Part shown: positions 23,774-35,402 of the stretch, piece by piece
Position numbering within the stretch: the first letter of the stretch is position 1
Layout: the number at the start of each line of letters is the position of its first letter
NCBI GenBank assembly: GCA_023053685.1
Contig: JALIGW010000010.1
Location: 13,127,919 to 13,191,918 of the forward strand
Source: Diadophis punctatus similis
Lineage: Eukaryota > Chordata > Lepidosauria > Squamata > Dipsadidae
Length of the DNA stretch: 64,000 nucleotides
Direction of reading: 5' to 3'
Made by a program: the position numbers and the translations under genes
Notes under the pieces: generated by a model
Told to the model about the DNA's origin: nothing
The model's database searches: none
Seen by the model: the letters and a program-made list of their open reading frames with translations, nothing else

Positions 23774-24723
23774 CACATTCATCCATTATTTCTCCTATTT
23801 TGCTATAGACCTATTCATTTTTATATTAGTATATAGAATATAGTATATAAAGGGGGGGAAATTGTAAATGAGCTTAATCCACAACATGCTTCAAAATGTG
23901 ATGTATAATTTCTCACATCCCATTTTAAGAACTTATGTTGCCAGAGTAACATAATCTAAATCTCTCAAAATAAGTATAGAGTTTTTCAGTAACTTGAATT
24001 TTTGCTCACCATAAAATTTACTTCTATTTTATTTAGTCTTATTCATTAGACTAAAATTAACTAATTCTAGAAGTGTTTGTGATAGCAGGATAAGATCAGA
24101 TAAAAATGGAAGTGAATTTTTTTCCAAGTATGTTAAAGAGCCACTTTTGTATAATGTTAATTATTATATGTATGAATAGCAGAGAAGCTTAGACACTTAC
24201 TGTTGCTGCTTCACTATGGTTATGAGATCAAAGACTTCTGGCTGTAAGAGAATGAGGTTTTTGTTTACGTCTAACTTGGGAACAATCATTAGGTTAGGCT
24301 TAAGCAATGACTTACCTGCTGACTTTAAGTAATATTTGAATACTGATAGCTCTAATCTCTTGTAAAGTTAATTTGATAGTCCCATCTATGGAGATTCTCG
24401 GTCATCCAGGTCATGGTTGAGGAGCTTTTTTCTCCCAAATGAGCTTTTTTTCAAGACTTGTCCAGTTGCCTCTTGAAAAAAAAGCACCTTTGGGAGAATT
24501 TGACAGTCTCCTTGCAGTTATATCTCAAAGGGCTTCTAAGGCCAAGGTCTTCACTACTAATATATAAAATGTTTTTTAATAAAATGTATCAATATGTGTC
24601 TATCCATGCACAGTTGATAAATTAAAGGCATTTTTACTCTAGGAGTGCTTTTAAAACAGAATCCTCCATAGCCAAGTTTATATGCTATGTGGCCTGATCA
24701 ATACCTAAATCATCCTGGGTATC
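23774..24723. other. KLHL15 3' UTR or downstream DNA, no feature seen
   Basis: AT-rich sequence; no recognised repeat. Confidence 0.4.
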
Positions 24724-24731
24724 ATATAGAA

Positions 24732-25193
24732 CAGCAGCTCTCAACCTGTGGATCGCGACCCCTGTGGGTCGCCTAAGACCATCGGAAAACACATATTTCC
24801 GATGGTCTTAGGAACTGAGACACCGCTCCTCTATCAGTCTCCAGGCGGGTCCACCCACGTGCAAATAGACTACTGCAAAAAAAAAATCTGTACCATTTGA
24901 ACTTCTGAGCATGCGCAGAAGCCGAATTTCTGGCACTGTGCATGCGTCACCATCTTTTCGGCTTTTTTTGGCAATTTTTTTTAAAATCGGCACTGCACAT
25001 GTGTGCATGTGCAAAGTGCACGCGCGCCCACAAGGCCCGGCCACACAGCGCAGGAGGAAGCGAACCGGCAGCGAGGTAAGTTAGAACCCACCCCTGAGTT
25101 TCCTAATGATTTTATTATTTTATGATTGGGGGTCACCATAACATGAGGAACTGTATTAAAGGGTCGCAGCATTAGGAAGGTTGAGATCCACTG
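24732..25193. mobile_element. SPIN/Charlie-like non-autonomous hAT with 8-bp TSD
   Basis: Left end CAGCAGCTCTCAACCTGTGG and right end GGTTGAGATCCACTG lie between perfect ATATAGAA repeats at 24724-24731 and 25194-25201. Near the ends are ATCGCGACCCC, GTCTTAGG, GGGGGTCACC and TTAAAGGGTCGC, all typical of the SPIN group. The middle (about 24845-25097) is a CpG-rich block related to the hAT at 17258, ending GAACCCACCCCTG. Confidence 0.85.
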
Positions 25194-25264
25194 ATATAGA
25201 AAAAGAGTTTTAAAAAATAATTTACCACTGAGACAATAGTAAAATTATGAAATATATTAATAGA

Positions 25265-25497
25265 TATAGCAATAGCACTTACACTTATATACTGCTTCAC
25301 AGTGCTTTGCAGCCATCTCTAAGCAGTTTAGAGAGTCAGCATATTGCCCCCAATAATCTGAGTCCTCATTTTACCGACCTCGGAAGGATGGAAGGCTGAG
25401 TCAACCTTGAGCCTGGTGAGATTTGAACTGCCAAATTGCAGGCAGCCAGCAGAAGTAGCCTGCAGTATTATTCTAACCACTGCGCCACTGCAGCTCT
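25265..25497 (-). repeat. Squamate tRNA-derived SINE, minus strand, copy 1
   Basis: On the minus strand the head GTGGCGCAGTGGTTAGAAT and the B-box-like GTTCAAATCTCACC precede a body with GGTTGACTCAGCCTTCCATC. It matches the copy at 30709-30945 throughout. It is distinct from the Sauria SINE at 8766. Confidence 0.8.
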
Positions 25498-26571
25498 GCT
25501 TTCTCAATTATAGTAAGTTTTCTGAAAAGGCACATTAAATGTAATGGGACAATGGTGCTTGTGCTTTTTATTTAATTTCTCATCCATTGTAATACAAAAG
25601 CCTGGTTGTTTGCATACTTAATGGAAAGTTAGCTCAAATGAGTTACTGAACCGATACTTAAAGTTAGCCTACTTAGGATGTCAGCCTCAAGTTTTTCAAT
25701 CTTGCTGTTGCATAAAAATACAATTTATCTATCTTAATGTGAATGTTGATTTTGTTTCTTTGATTAAAAGGCAAATATTCTTCAGCTTATAAATGTCAGA
25801 TGATTTCTAACCTATTATGTATCTTCCTGTGGTTCACGATACTCTTCTAAATTGTACTTTCTTGAAATTCCTATGCATATGAAGGTTACAAGAGAAAAGA
25901 ATGTAAGAATGTAGCAAGTACAGCAAATACGGTATTCATCCTTTTGGTATTGAGAATTGTAGTTCTTCGATATTTCTCCATCCATGTCTGTCACAACTAT
26001 AATTTAAATGTATTTAAAATATAGCTACACAACTTACACTGAACTTTGGACAGGTCCCAAATTGTTGGTTCCATGCTCTCCTAAAAAGCTCACTATTTAG
26101 TTTAAACCATTTCATCTCATTGATAATTAAAATCCCAACTTTAGTGCCAAAATGGAAGAGGAAGGAAACATGAACGTTTTTAGAGGATTTAGACATAATG
26201 CACTAGACTAAGGCCTGTTCATTTCACTTGGGAGTCTGTATAAACACTTGGTAGTGTTAGAAGAAGAAGAAAAAGACTGTTTATTCTTAAGAAGAAATGG
26301 CTCTCCAAAAACTAATGTCTTGCATTAATGAATGTTTACATGTGCTTTATAAATTATTTTTTTTAAACAAATTACTCTAGAAAGCCTATTCTTAAATTTT
26401 ATTTTATGACATGTCCATGTTAATATAACTTATTTGTGAATACTATTTTCTATACTATTTTAGTGGAGAAAAGTAGTACAACTAAAAGAGAAGGATACCA
26501 CATGGAAAAAAAATCAGACACCAAATAAAAACTTAAAGCATGATTTGTATGTCCATTTCTTATACTGTTAG
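25498..26571. other. KLHL15 3' UTR or downstream DNA, no feature seen
   Basis: AT-rich, no repeat or exon recognised. Confidence 0.4.
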
Positions 26572-26579
26572 TACTAGAA

Positions 26580-26951
26580 CCGTGATGGCGAACCTATGGC
26601 ACGGGTGCCACAAGTGGCACGCGGAGCCATATCAGTGGGCACGCGAGCTCAGGTCCGGCGTGCATGTGCGCACCGGCCAGCTGATTTTCGGGCCTTCTGG
26701 GCCCACTGGGAGTCAGGAAACAGGCTGTTTCCAGCCTCCAGAGGAGGTGGGGAAGGCCGTTTTCGCCCTCCCCAGGCTCCTAGAAGCCTGGAGAGAGCAA
26801 AAAATGGGCGTGCCATTGCATGCTGGGAGTGGGGGGGTCATACGCGCATGCGCGGGGGTGCATGGAATTATGGGTATGGGCACGCACACACGTGATCCCA
26901 CGCATCCCCCCCCTTTTTGGCACGCGAACCAAAAAAGGTTCGCCATCACTG
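26580..26951. mobile_element. Non-autonomous hAT, 'GTGATGGCGAACC' family, copy 2
   Basis: Termini CCGTGATGGCGAACC and GGTTCGCCATCACTG, flanked by perfect TACTAGAA repeats at 26572-26579 and 26952-26959. The body holds GGCACGCGGAGCCATATCAG, shared with copy 1 at 20674. Confidence 0.9.
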
Positions 26952-26959
26952 TACTAGAA

Positions 26960-27850
26960 GATAGGTCACATGTAAAACCATAACAGCCACTAGGCTAACC
27001 TCGTAGAGTTCATCACTGCTCGTTTTTATTGATATCATAAAGTGGCTGAATGAAAATTCTGAATTTCTTATCACATAAACTACTGATATTCTGAAGAAAT
27101 GGAATTAAAGAATAAAATTCTATTTCTAAAGCAAGAATATTTATACATAATTGAAGAATATCTCTGTTACTATCAATATAAACAAGAAGAGGAAATAAGG
27201 CCCAATATCTGAAAACAAAACTTGCTTAAAGTTCCATAACCAGAAAATAATTTCAATTTTATGGTATCGTAGCATTACAAGATTTATTCAACTTTTTTTT
27301 TAAAAAAATAATTTTTATCAAAATTTATTCAACTTTTGTGGGGGGAAAGGGACAGCAACATACATTTGAATGAAAATCAGGACCAGTTATTCTGAATTAA
27401 ATTAATAAGTCTTAATTAGTATTAAATTTCATATGTAGGTTTTATAAATAGAATTTCAAATACTATGCCAAATTTTGAGAATATGTTAGTAACAATAGTT
27501 GGAGAAGTTGCTGTTGCAGGATGGTTATGCATAATCCAATGCTGCTTTTCAACATATCTAATAAAATGTTTGCATGTTAATTTGAGTTATCTTTGAATTG
27601 TGCTACAATACATTGGAATACTTTATTCAAATATGCACTGTGCAGTTCTAATAATTTACCTGAAGCAGTTGTGAAACTGCAATCTTTTAAAACATTTCTT
27701 TCTACTTCTTTGTAAATGTTATTCCAACTCATCCTGTGAATGCATTATGTTCAGACATGCATATTGTATATACTCTGTTCTGTTTTTAAGCAAGATGTAA
27801 AAATTGTATATAAATAAGAATGTAAATAAAATATTTTTAATTTTCACTAT
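26960..27850 (+). other. Distal part of probable KLHL15 3' UTR
   Basis: Transposon-free AT-rich stretch that ends with clustered poly(A) signals. Its lack of repeats, next to heavily invaded sequence, fits a conserved 3' UTR end; this is an inference. Confidence 0.45.
27825..27830 (+). terminator. KLHL15 distal poly(A) signal candidate
   Basis: AATAAA within GTAAATAAAATATTTTTAA. The T-rich stretch with GTTCC after 27850 could be the downstream element. It would give a 3' UTR of about 8.9 kb. The convergent gene's stop codon lies 1 kb further on. Confidence 0.5.
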
Positions 27851-28334
27851 AGTTTTTCCATTTTTTGTTCCTTTTCAATTATTAAGTCTGCTTCACATTC
27901 TTAAAGTCATATATATTGGCTTACTTGTGAAAGTACTCAGCTGAGCTGAAATGCAAATAAAACAGTGGACCAGTTGTAAATTTTAACAATGTAATGAAAT
28001 TTGAATACTTTAAAGCCTTAATAACTTTGATGGGAAAAGTAAGGAAGCTATACTTTTTTCTTTGAAAGCAATATTTAAAAGTGCTTAGCTTTGCCTATTG
28101 TCCATTGATATGCAAAAACTACTATGGCTGTGTAAAGCATTTAAAAGAATTGTTTCATAAAATGGGTAACAGCCAATTTATTTTACTAAATTTTTATAGC
28201 ATCCTTATTGATTGAAGGAATTAACCTTTCTTCAAAGCATAAAACTAGTGGCAACCTTTGCAAAGTTGAGGTGGCTGTTTTGAAAGTTGCTCACAGATGT
28301 CTAACATGATAAGTTTATCTGGTGTTGTGTATTG

Positions 28335-28391
28335 TCAACCTTGCCTTTGGTGTGATGGGCGGTCATACAAATTTGATAAATAAATGAATAA
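28335..28391 (+). repeat. Short LINE 3' tail remnant
   Basis: GATGGGCGGTCATACAAATTTGATAAATAAATGA is in the style of the CR1/L2 3' tail (GGGCGGCATACAAAT..AAATAAAT). Only the terminal 50 or so bases are recognisable. Confidence 0.5.
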
Positions 28392-28640
28392 GCATGAAAA
28401 TTCAATGTTTTCATGGTAGACTGAATGGAGGGGTGGTTGTGCAGGTGTACAGAAACAATTGGAAGCCACTTTTGAAGCAGCTGTATAAATCTTGTGAAAC
28501 ACTTGATGATTTCCTTTATATTAATGCAAACTGGGAAGCATCTCTTTAGTTACCTTTAATATTTATCAAACTCTTCCTATTATTTTCCATCTAGATGCCT
28601 CAAGTTATTATTTATAACAGATGCACATTGGCCACATCAC

Positions 28641-28646
28641 TTTATT
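28641..28646 (-). terminator. CXorf58-like gene poly(A) signal candidate
   Basis: TTTATT on the plus strand is AATAAA on the minus strand, about 203 bp downstream of the stop at 28849, followed by a GTG/TGT-rich stretch. The two convergent genes would then end roughly 0.8 kb apart. Confidence 0.45.
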
Positions 28647-28848
28647 CTTCTCACATATCGCATCTTTCTATCAACAGTAACTTGTTAGGAATTTCCTGAA
28701 GCAAGAGAATTGTGTATATTCATCATCTGCTATAGTTATGTCTGCAAAAAGAGCAAAAAACCTATATGGGGAAAAACAATTTCAACTGTTGCTGCAACCA
28801 TATGATAGAAATGGCAGAGACTTGAACAAAAAATACATTTATCTCTGA

Positions 28849-28995
28849 TTAATCTTCCAAAATATCTTCAGTTCGAAGTGATCTGGCCCAATCATAAAGC
28901 ATTACTGCTTCTTGCTCCCAATCTTCATTAGAAAATTGATTTTCTGGCCCTGGATCTCCAGCTGAATGATCACTCAAAGAAGGACTGCTTAAGTC
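28849..28995 (-). CDS. CXorf58: CXorf58-like gene, last coding exon
   Basis: On the minus strand the acceptor GTTTTTAG precedes 48 codons beginning DLSSPSLSDHSAGD and ending LRTEDILED before TAA at 28849-28851. The segment is acidic and includes NEDWEQEAVMLYDW. It joins in phase 0 to the exon at 38901-39042 (AAKEE then DLSS). The identification rests on position: human CXorf58 is the neighbour of KLHL15 in convergent orientation, exactly as here. The protein's molecular function is not known to me; no catalytic motif is visible. Poly(A) signal candidate at 28641. Confidence 0.75.
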   Translation of the reverse strand, partial: DLSSPSLSDHSAGDPGPENQFSNEDWEQEAVMLYDWARSLRTEDILED

Positions 28996-29117
28996 CTAAA
29001 AACAAAATATAAAACAGCAAACATTATAATTTGAAAGTGAAATCTATTGTTATACATTTTAAACTAAATTCTTGTTTTGCAGAGATTTTTAATACAAATG
29101 CAGCTATCTATCTTGAG

Positions 29118-29502
29118 CCGGGGTGTCAAACTCATTTTCATTGAGGGTCGCATCAGGGTTGTGTTTGACCTCAGAGGGCCTGGGATGTGTGGCCAGCTCG
29201 ATGTCACTCATTGAGGCTCTGTTTTTGGCCGCGACAGCCTCCTGCAGCCCTCTGCCAGCTAAAATGGAGCCCGGGGGTGCGCGTGGCCTGCCCTGGCTCC
29301 ATTTTTGGCCGCAATGGCCTTCTGCAGCCCTCTGCCAGCAAAAACAGCTCGGGGAGGCTGTGTGTGGCCCGCCCGGGCTCCATTTTCACTGGCAGAGGCA
29401 CCATGGGCTGGTCCTTCACTGTTTCCAGGGTGGCCCCATGGGCCAGATCTAAGCAACCCTTGGGCCGGATCCAGCCCGCGGGTCTTGAGTTTGACACCCC
29501 TG
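29118..29502. mobile_element. Non-autonomous hAT, 'GTGTCAAACTC' family, copy 1
   Basis: Termini CCGGGGTGTCAAACTC and GAGTTTGACACCCCTG with perfect 8-bp ATCTTGAG duplications at 29110-29117 and 29503-29510. The interior repeats a TGCAGCCCTCTGCCAGC block. A short relative lies at 41296. It sits in the last CXorf58-like intron, 120 bp upstream of the last exon's acceptor. Confidence 0.9.
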
Positions 29503-29510
29503 ATCTTGAG

Positions 29511-29962
29511 ATTTAGAATGTAATTGTAGTTTTTCAACATTTCAACCAAAACTAAGCACATTTCTTCTCAGAATTAAGCATTCTTTTAGCAATCTATCCT
29601 TGGACATATTCTTGGTATTCTTGGACATAAAATTCTTTTGCTCACTGCAGCTCTGGAATTAGATTCTTAATATCCAAGCAAAGTATTAGATGGGGTGGGT
29701 TTTTTTTTTTAAATAAATGAAAACAACTAGAAATAGTAAACAGACATAGTACTGTATGGTCTTCTAACTCCTTTAGCCAGCAGTGATCATATAAGCATCT
29801 TTATGTAACAAAACAGGTTGCATGTATGTTTGCGCACATATATTTGCTCGCCCCTTGTGTTATAGCTGTTATGTTATAGTGTGAGTTTCATATGGCTCAC
29901 ATGATCAGAAGGAAAAGATAGGCAATAGTTGGCTTAAAATGGAGCTGTGAGCAATGTTATTT
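29511..29962. other. CXorf58-like intron, no feature seen
   Basis: Intronic AT-rich DNA without recognised repeat. Confidence 0.5.
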
Positions 29963-30300
29963 TTTAAATGTTTTTTATTTTATTTTTATATATACATCAA
30001 CATCAATACATGAAAGTACATGAAAGTGTGGCATCTGGGTATCATTCATTTTGATACAAATAACAATACTGATATCAATAATATTTGTTACATTGTTTAG
30101 GCTTATATAGTCCTAAAATTAATACTCATATTTGCATAGAGATATAGTCCTTCATTATTTAGTTATTCAGTATTTCAATGTACCATTCTAATGCCAATTA
30201 CAATATTATTTAAGCATGCATAATAATACCATCTTTCAACCTCTAATCTTTCCATTTAATTATTTCGTTTATTCTATTTAGTCAGGCCATCCTTACTAAT
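29963..30300 (-). repeat. L1-type 3' UTR fragment
   Basis: Runs parallel to the 3' end of the ORF1-only L1 at 8841: shared blocks include TTCATTTTGATA, AGTTATTCAGTATTTCAAT (compare AATTATTCAATATTTTATT) and CATCTTTCAACCTCTAATC. T-rich start at 29963 is the minus-strand poly(A). Severely 5'-truncated. Confidence 0.6.
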
Positions 30301-30708
30301 CCTAATGTAGGATGCAGACAGCTATTACCAAGTACATAATGTTCTCTATACATGTGATATATCTTGGGAAACACTTCACTTGGAATCTGAGAAATTCTAT
30401 TTAAAATCATTTTAATTTATAACATAAAAAGAAATGCTGCATAGTACATTGTTAATGTCCTACATTGTTATTACTTCCAAAATGTCTTTGGACCAAATGG
30501 GTCCCATAAACCTTCTTAGAAAAAAAAATAACACGTTGCCCCAGCTGAAACAATTTTGTTTGAAATGATGGTTACTTTTTCAGGAAAAGGACTTTTGAAT
30601 TGGGGGGTATCCTAGGTAGAGACTAGAGGGGAAAGAATACAGCACAAACATTGCATTTGTACCTTGTTACATTCTCTTGAAATAGCTAGTGAGCTTTCAA
30701 AATGCTAG
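30301..30708. other. CXorf58-like intron, no feature seen
   Basis: No exon or repeat recognised. Confidence 0.5.
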
Positions 30709-30945
30709 ATAGCAATAGCACTTAGACTTATATACCGCTTCGCAGTGCTTTACAGCCCTCTCTAAGCAGTTTACAGATTCACCATATTGCCAACAATTTG
30801 GGTCCTCATTTTATCCACCTTGGAAGGATGGAAGGCTGAGTCAACCTTGAGCCTGGTGAGATTCAAACTGCCAAATTGCAGGCAGCCGGCAGTCAGCAGA
30901 AGTAGCCTGCAGTACTGCACTCTAACCACTGTGCCACCGAGGCTC
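30709..30945 (-). repeat. Squamate tRNA-derived SINE, minus strand, copy 2
   Basis: Matches the SINE at 25265 from AGCAATAGCACTTA through GGAAGGATGGAAGGCTGAGT to the tRNA-like CTCTAACCACTGTGCCACC end (minus-strand head). Confidence 0.8.
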
Positions 30946-31436
30946 TTGTACCCACTAGTCCCAAATATTGGAACCTCCTTGCCTGTCTATACCAAAGTCT
31001 ATACCAGGTACCTGGAGACTCTAATCTGAATACTTTTCAGAATATTAATTCATTTATGTTATATCCCAGTGTCATTATCCTATATATCTCTTTCATTTAT
31101 ATCCTACATGTCAGGACAAAAGAAACTACACAGCATTGGAAAACTGTATAATTGTCAGATCCCATAGATCCCTATCATGATGCTGCCATTCTTGTGGGGA
31201 GGGGGCCTGGGTGCATTCTTTAGTTTGTCCTGCAATCCCTTTCCTTCAATAAAATGTTCCTTTTGAAATGTTGATTGTTTCAAGAGGTTTACTTTCTTGA
31301 ACGGAGAGGAGAGACCCTTACAATAATATAAAGTTATAACATGAAGTTGAATTTGCAAAGAAAGAAGATAATGTATGAAGATGTTGATGTTACTAAAACA
31401 AGTAAAAATGGGATCTCAACCAGGTCTATATAAAAC
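30946..31436. other. CXorf58-like intron, no feature seen
   Basis: Intronic sequence, no recognised repeat. Confidence 0.5.
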
Positions 31437-31644
31437 AGTCTTATCACTAGGTAATAAATCCCACTTGAAGTCAGAATACGTTCTTTTCAAGTAAAGATCA
31501 TGATAAGAGATGGAAAGGTTCGTTTTTAAACTTTTGAGGCAAAATGAGCTATAGCAAATCCTTGGCCAAATTATGCACTTCACTGGACCACTATGGTTTT
31601 GGAAGGTGGACACTATTTTCTAATAATTTGTGTACTTCACTGGA
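31437..31644 (+). repeat. 208-bp direct repeat, left copy (flanks L1)
   Basis: AGTCTTATCACTAGGTAATA to GTGTACTTCACTGGA. The identical-length right copy is 38313-38520, differing at about seven bases. The two copies abut the two ends of an L1, so together they form an exceptionally long target-site duplication. Confidence 0.85.
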
Positions 31645-32859
31645 AATAAGAGAGACAGCGGATAGAAAGCAACAGGAAAGAGAAGGGGCAGAGGCAAGGA
31701 TACAAAGGGAGATGAGACCGAGGAGAGGAATGAGGGCAACCAGCAAGCAATAAGATGGATGAAGAAATCAAGTTGATATCAATTAACATAAATGGGTTGA
31801 ATTCGCTGGTTAAAAAGAAAGCTAGTATTTACTAAACAATATGGACATTACATGCCTACAAGAAGTACACATTAAAAAACAGCAAGACGGCATTCTAGAA
31901 TTTCCAAAAATAGGGAAATTACATCTGGTTCTGGCACAAAAAAAGAGAGGGGTATAGCGGTATATATTAAAGGCTAAAACCAAGACAGATATACACAGAT
32001 GAAGAAGGGAGAACACTACTAATTGAGGTAATAATAAGACAAAAACACACGCTTCTGGTAGTCATATATGCGGCAAACACTAATCAGAGGGAATATTATT
32101 GCAAATTACATAGGAAGATTGTAGAATTAGATTTTGAGAATATATGCTTATTAGGAGATTTTAATGCGGTAGTGGAGTCAAAAAAAATTATAAAACGGGG
32201 GGGGATAAGAAGAGGAGGAAAATATTGCTGAACACCTTTTTTGAAATGATACAAGAATTGAATTTGAAGGATATTTGGAGAGAATTAAATCCATAAAAAA
32301 TCAGTATACCTTTTTTTCTAACCCACATAATTCATGGTCCAGGATAGATATGGTATGGATGGATTTGGAACTAGGCAACAACATAGTGGAGGTAGAGATA
32401 GTAGCAAATACATGGACGGACCATAATCCATTAATAGTGAAATGGAAGAACAAAAAAAAGAGGGAGATGGACCATGAATCAGAGGGTTTTAAAAGAAAAA
32501 AAAGTATGTCCAATGTATAGAAAAAGAATTAGGCTTCTTTCTGAAGGAAAATAAAAATGAATATACATTTCTACAGAATTTATGGGATACAAAGAAAGCA
32601 TATGTTAGATTAACAATAGCCTATATGGCATGAAGGAATAAAGAGGAAAAAAGAACAAACTGAGCTGCAGAAGAAGTTGAAAGAACTAGAAGGTAGGATG
32701 CAACGCTCCCAGGATGAGAAAATCAAGAGAGAAAAAATGATTACCGTATGTTCCGGCGTATAAGACGACTAGGCGTATAAGACGACCCCCAACTTTTCCA
32801 ATTAAAATATAGAGTTTGGGATATACTCGCCGTATAAGACTACCCCTCCTACCATCTTT

Positions 32860-33235
32860 CTTTTTCTTTCTTTCTTCTTTCCTAACATCTTTCTGTCTGT
32901 CTGTCTGTCTTTCTGTCTGTCTTCTTCTTTCCTTCCTTCCTTCCTTCTTTCTTCCATCTTCCTTCCTTCCATCTTTCTTTCTTTCCTTTCTTTCTTCCTT
33001 CCTTTCTTTCTTTCTCTCTTTTCTTTCTTTCTGTGTCTGTCTTCCATCCTTCCTTCCTTCCTTCCTTCCTTCCTTCCTTCCTTCCTTCCTTCCTAACTTC
33101 TTTCTTTCTGTCTGTCTGTCTTCTTTCTTCTTCCTTCCTTCCTTCCTTCCTTCCTTCCTTCCTTCCTTCCTTCCTTCCTTCCTTCCTTCCTTCCTTCCTT
33201 CCTTCCTTCCTTCCTTTCTTCTGTCTTTCTCCCTG
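32860..33235 (+). repeat. (TTCC)n/(TTTC)n polypyrimidine tract
   Basis: Almost uninterrupted pyrimidines, mainly TTCC repeats with CTGT interruptions. The long K/E/R/G-rich frames on the other strand are products of this repeat and are not genes. Confidence 0.95.
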
Positions 33236-33329
33236 CAGGAGGAAGAAGGAACCTCTGTTGCCGTCTCCCGCGGGACTCCAGCCACCTGACTGAGTCCCCG
33301 ACCGCAGCGGCGCCAGGGTTAACACGCAT

Positions 33330-33830
33330 GGGAGGGAAGGAGAGCGTGCGCTACTGCTGCCGCTATTGCCGCTCCAGCGTGTCCTTCACGCAAGGCGCTG
33401 CATGTGCGAAGTCTCCCCGGTTGCTGTGGCTGCACCGGGGAGCCCACGTCCTTGTCAACGATGGAGACGTTGCGCGCGCGGGAGGGACCGCGGAGCAGAG
33501 GCACCTGACGAGCGAGGCGAGTGGCAGCATCGGCGGCAGGCTCCTTCCCGCATCTCCTGCTCGCCTGCCCGCCTCTTGCCTTAGCATTTAAAAGAATGAG
33601 AGGTGGGCGGGCGGGAGATGCGGGCAGGAGCCTGCCGCCGATGCCACCACTCGCCTCACTTGCCAGACGCCTCTGCTCCGTGGTTGCTCCCATGCGCGCA
33701 GCGTCTTTATTGTTGACAAGGCGCGGGCTCCCCGGTGCAGCCACAGTGACCGGGGAGACACGCCGGAGCGGCAATAGCAGCAGCGGCGGCGGTAACGCGC
33801 GCTCTCCTCTCCCATGCGCTGCAGCCTTCC
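33330..33830. repeat. Long GC-rich palindrome inside the foldback element
   Basis: The arm at 33340-33590 (CCGCTATTGCCGCTCC..GGCGGCAGGCTCCT) is inversely repeated at 33598-33810 (AGGAGCCTGCCGCC..GGAGCGGCAATAGCAG), with the centre near 33592. CpG density is high. Confidence 0.8.
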
Positions 33831-35402
33831 CAGCAGGCTGCCGGACAAGCCCGAAGAGACCGAGATGCAGGGCGCCGTCGGGGCTCCAGGGCTCCTTCGG
33901 CCGCTTGGCCGTAGAACAGCAGGGATGCGACCGCGGCCGTTTTTGAGCTCCCCCCCCCGGCTCGGAAGTTTTAGTACCTGGCGTATAAGACGACCCCCGA
34001 CTTTTGAGGAGATTTTCAAGGGGTAAAAAGTCATCTTATACACCGGAACATACGGTAAGCACAAAATTAATTTCACAAGAAGAAATGGCTCAGAAACTTA
34101 GATTGACGAGACAAAATTATTTTGAACATGCGAATAAACTGGGGAAATGATTGGCCTACAATTTAAAAAAGGAGAAGGAAAAAAAATTAATTCAACAACT
34201 ACAAGATGAGGAGGGGAATATATGCTATCAGATGGAAGAGAAGAAGAGTATTGCTCAAAAATTCTTTAAAACGTTGTACAATCAGGAAAAGATAGAGGAA
34301 GAAAATATTAAAAAATATTTAAACGAGAGGAGTCTCCCCTTAGTATCAGATATAACCAAAGAAATGTTAAATGATAAAATCATGATGATGGAGATGAAGA
34401 CAGCAATTCAAAAACAAAAAAACAATAAAAACCCTGGGACAGATGGAATTCCTGCAGAATTCTATAAAAACATACAACAGCCAGTGGAGTCATTATTTTT
34501 GGAGGTGTACAATGAAGCATTGGAACAGGCAAAACTACCCAAGTCATAGACATGGGCATTAATAACCCTTATACCAAAAGACGATACAGATAAACAACAA
34601 ATTAAAAATTATAGGCCAATCTTGCTGTTGAATGCCGACTACAAAATATTTGTAACAATAATGGCTGAAAGACTCAAAAAAATATTAAATGAAATCAAAA
34701 ATTCCGATCAAAATGGGTTTTTACCAAACAGACATATCAGAAACAATACCCGGACCATAATGAACGTTTTGGAATACTATGAGGTCCACTCGGAAAAGCA
34801 AGCAGCGCTGATATTTGTTGATGCCCAAAAAGCTTTCGATAATTTAAATTGAAATTTTCTTATCAATCAACTAAACAGTATGAATTTTGGGGTAAAATTT
34901 ACAAGATTGATCAGGGCGATTTACACCAACCAATTGGCAAAAAATAATAGTAAATGGGGACACTACAGAAGACTTTAGTATAACTAAGGGGGTGAGACAG
35001 GAATGTTCCCTGTCCCCCCTTTTATTTATACTATCTTTGGAAGTATTATTAATACAAATTAGGCAAAAGACAAAAATAAAAGGATTGAGAACTAAAAAGG
35101 AAGAATATAAAGTGCAAGCCTTTGCCGATTATTTGGTTTTTATTATAAAAGATCCCATAGAGACGGGAATTAAATTGTTAAGGGAAACAGAAGAATATGG
35201 CAAAGTGGCAGGGTTTAAAATAAAGAGAAAACTAAAATATTAACCAAGAATTGTACTAATAGACAGAATAAGAAATTGGAAGAGAAATTAGGGATCCAAA
35301 TTACTAAGAAGGTGAAATATTTGGGAATCTGGTTAACAGCAAAATGTTCCTCGATAAAAGAGGATAATTATGACAAATTACTACAACAAATACAAAAAGA
35401 TT

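Larger units (their letters stand above)
32744..34055. mobile_element. TA-flanked foldback DNA element ('GGCGTATAAGACGAC' family)
   Basis: Termini CCGTATGTTCCGGCGTATAA and TTATACACCGGAACATACGG are flanked by TA (32742-32743, 34056-34057). Sub-terminal GGCGTATAAGACGACCCCC is present near both ends. Inside are a pyrimidine tract of about 370 bp (32860-33235) and a GC-rich palindrome (about 33330-33820). Superfamily is not certain; a related terminus (TTTTTCGGACTATAAGACGC) occurs at 57485. No transposase. Confidence 0.8.

Noticed and set aside
31544..31753. Open frame spanning the left 208-bp repeat and the L1 start
   Set aside because: It is a chance fusion of intronic DNA with the truncated ORF1 C-terminus.
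32802..33325. Long Lys/Glu/Arg/Gly-rich frames
   Set aside because: They are translations of the TTCC repeat and have no other support. The same applies to 53944-54444.
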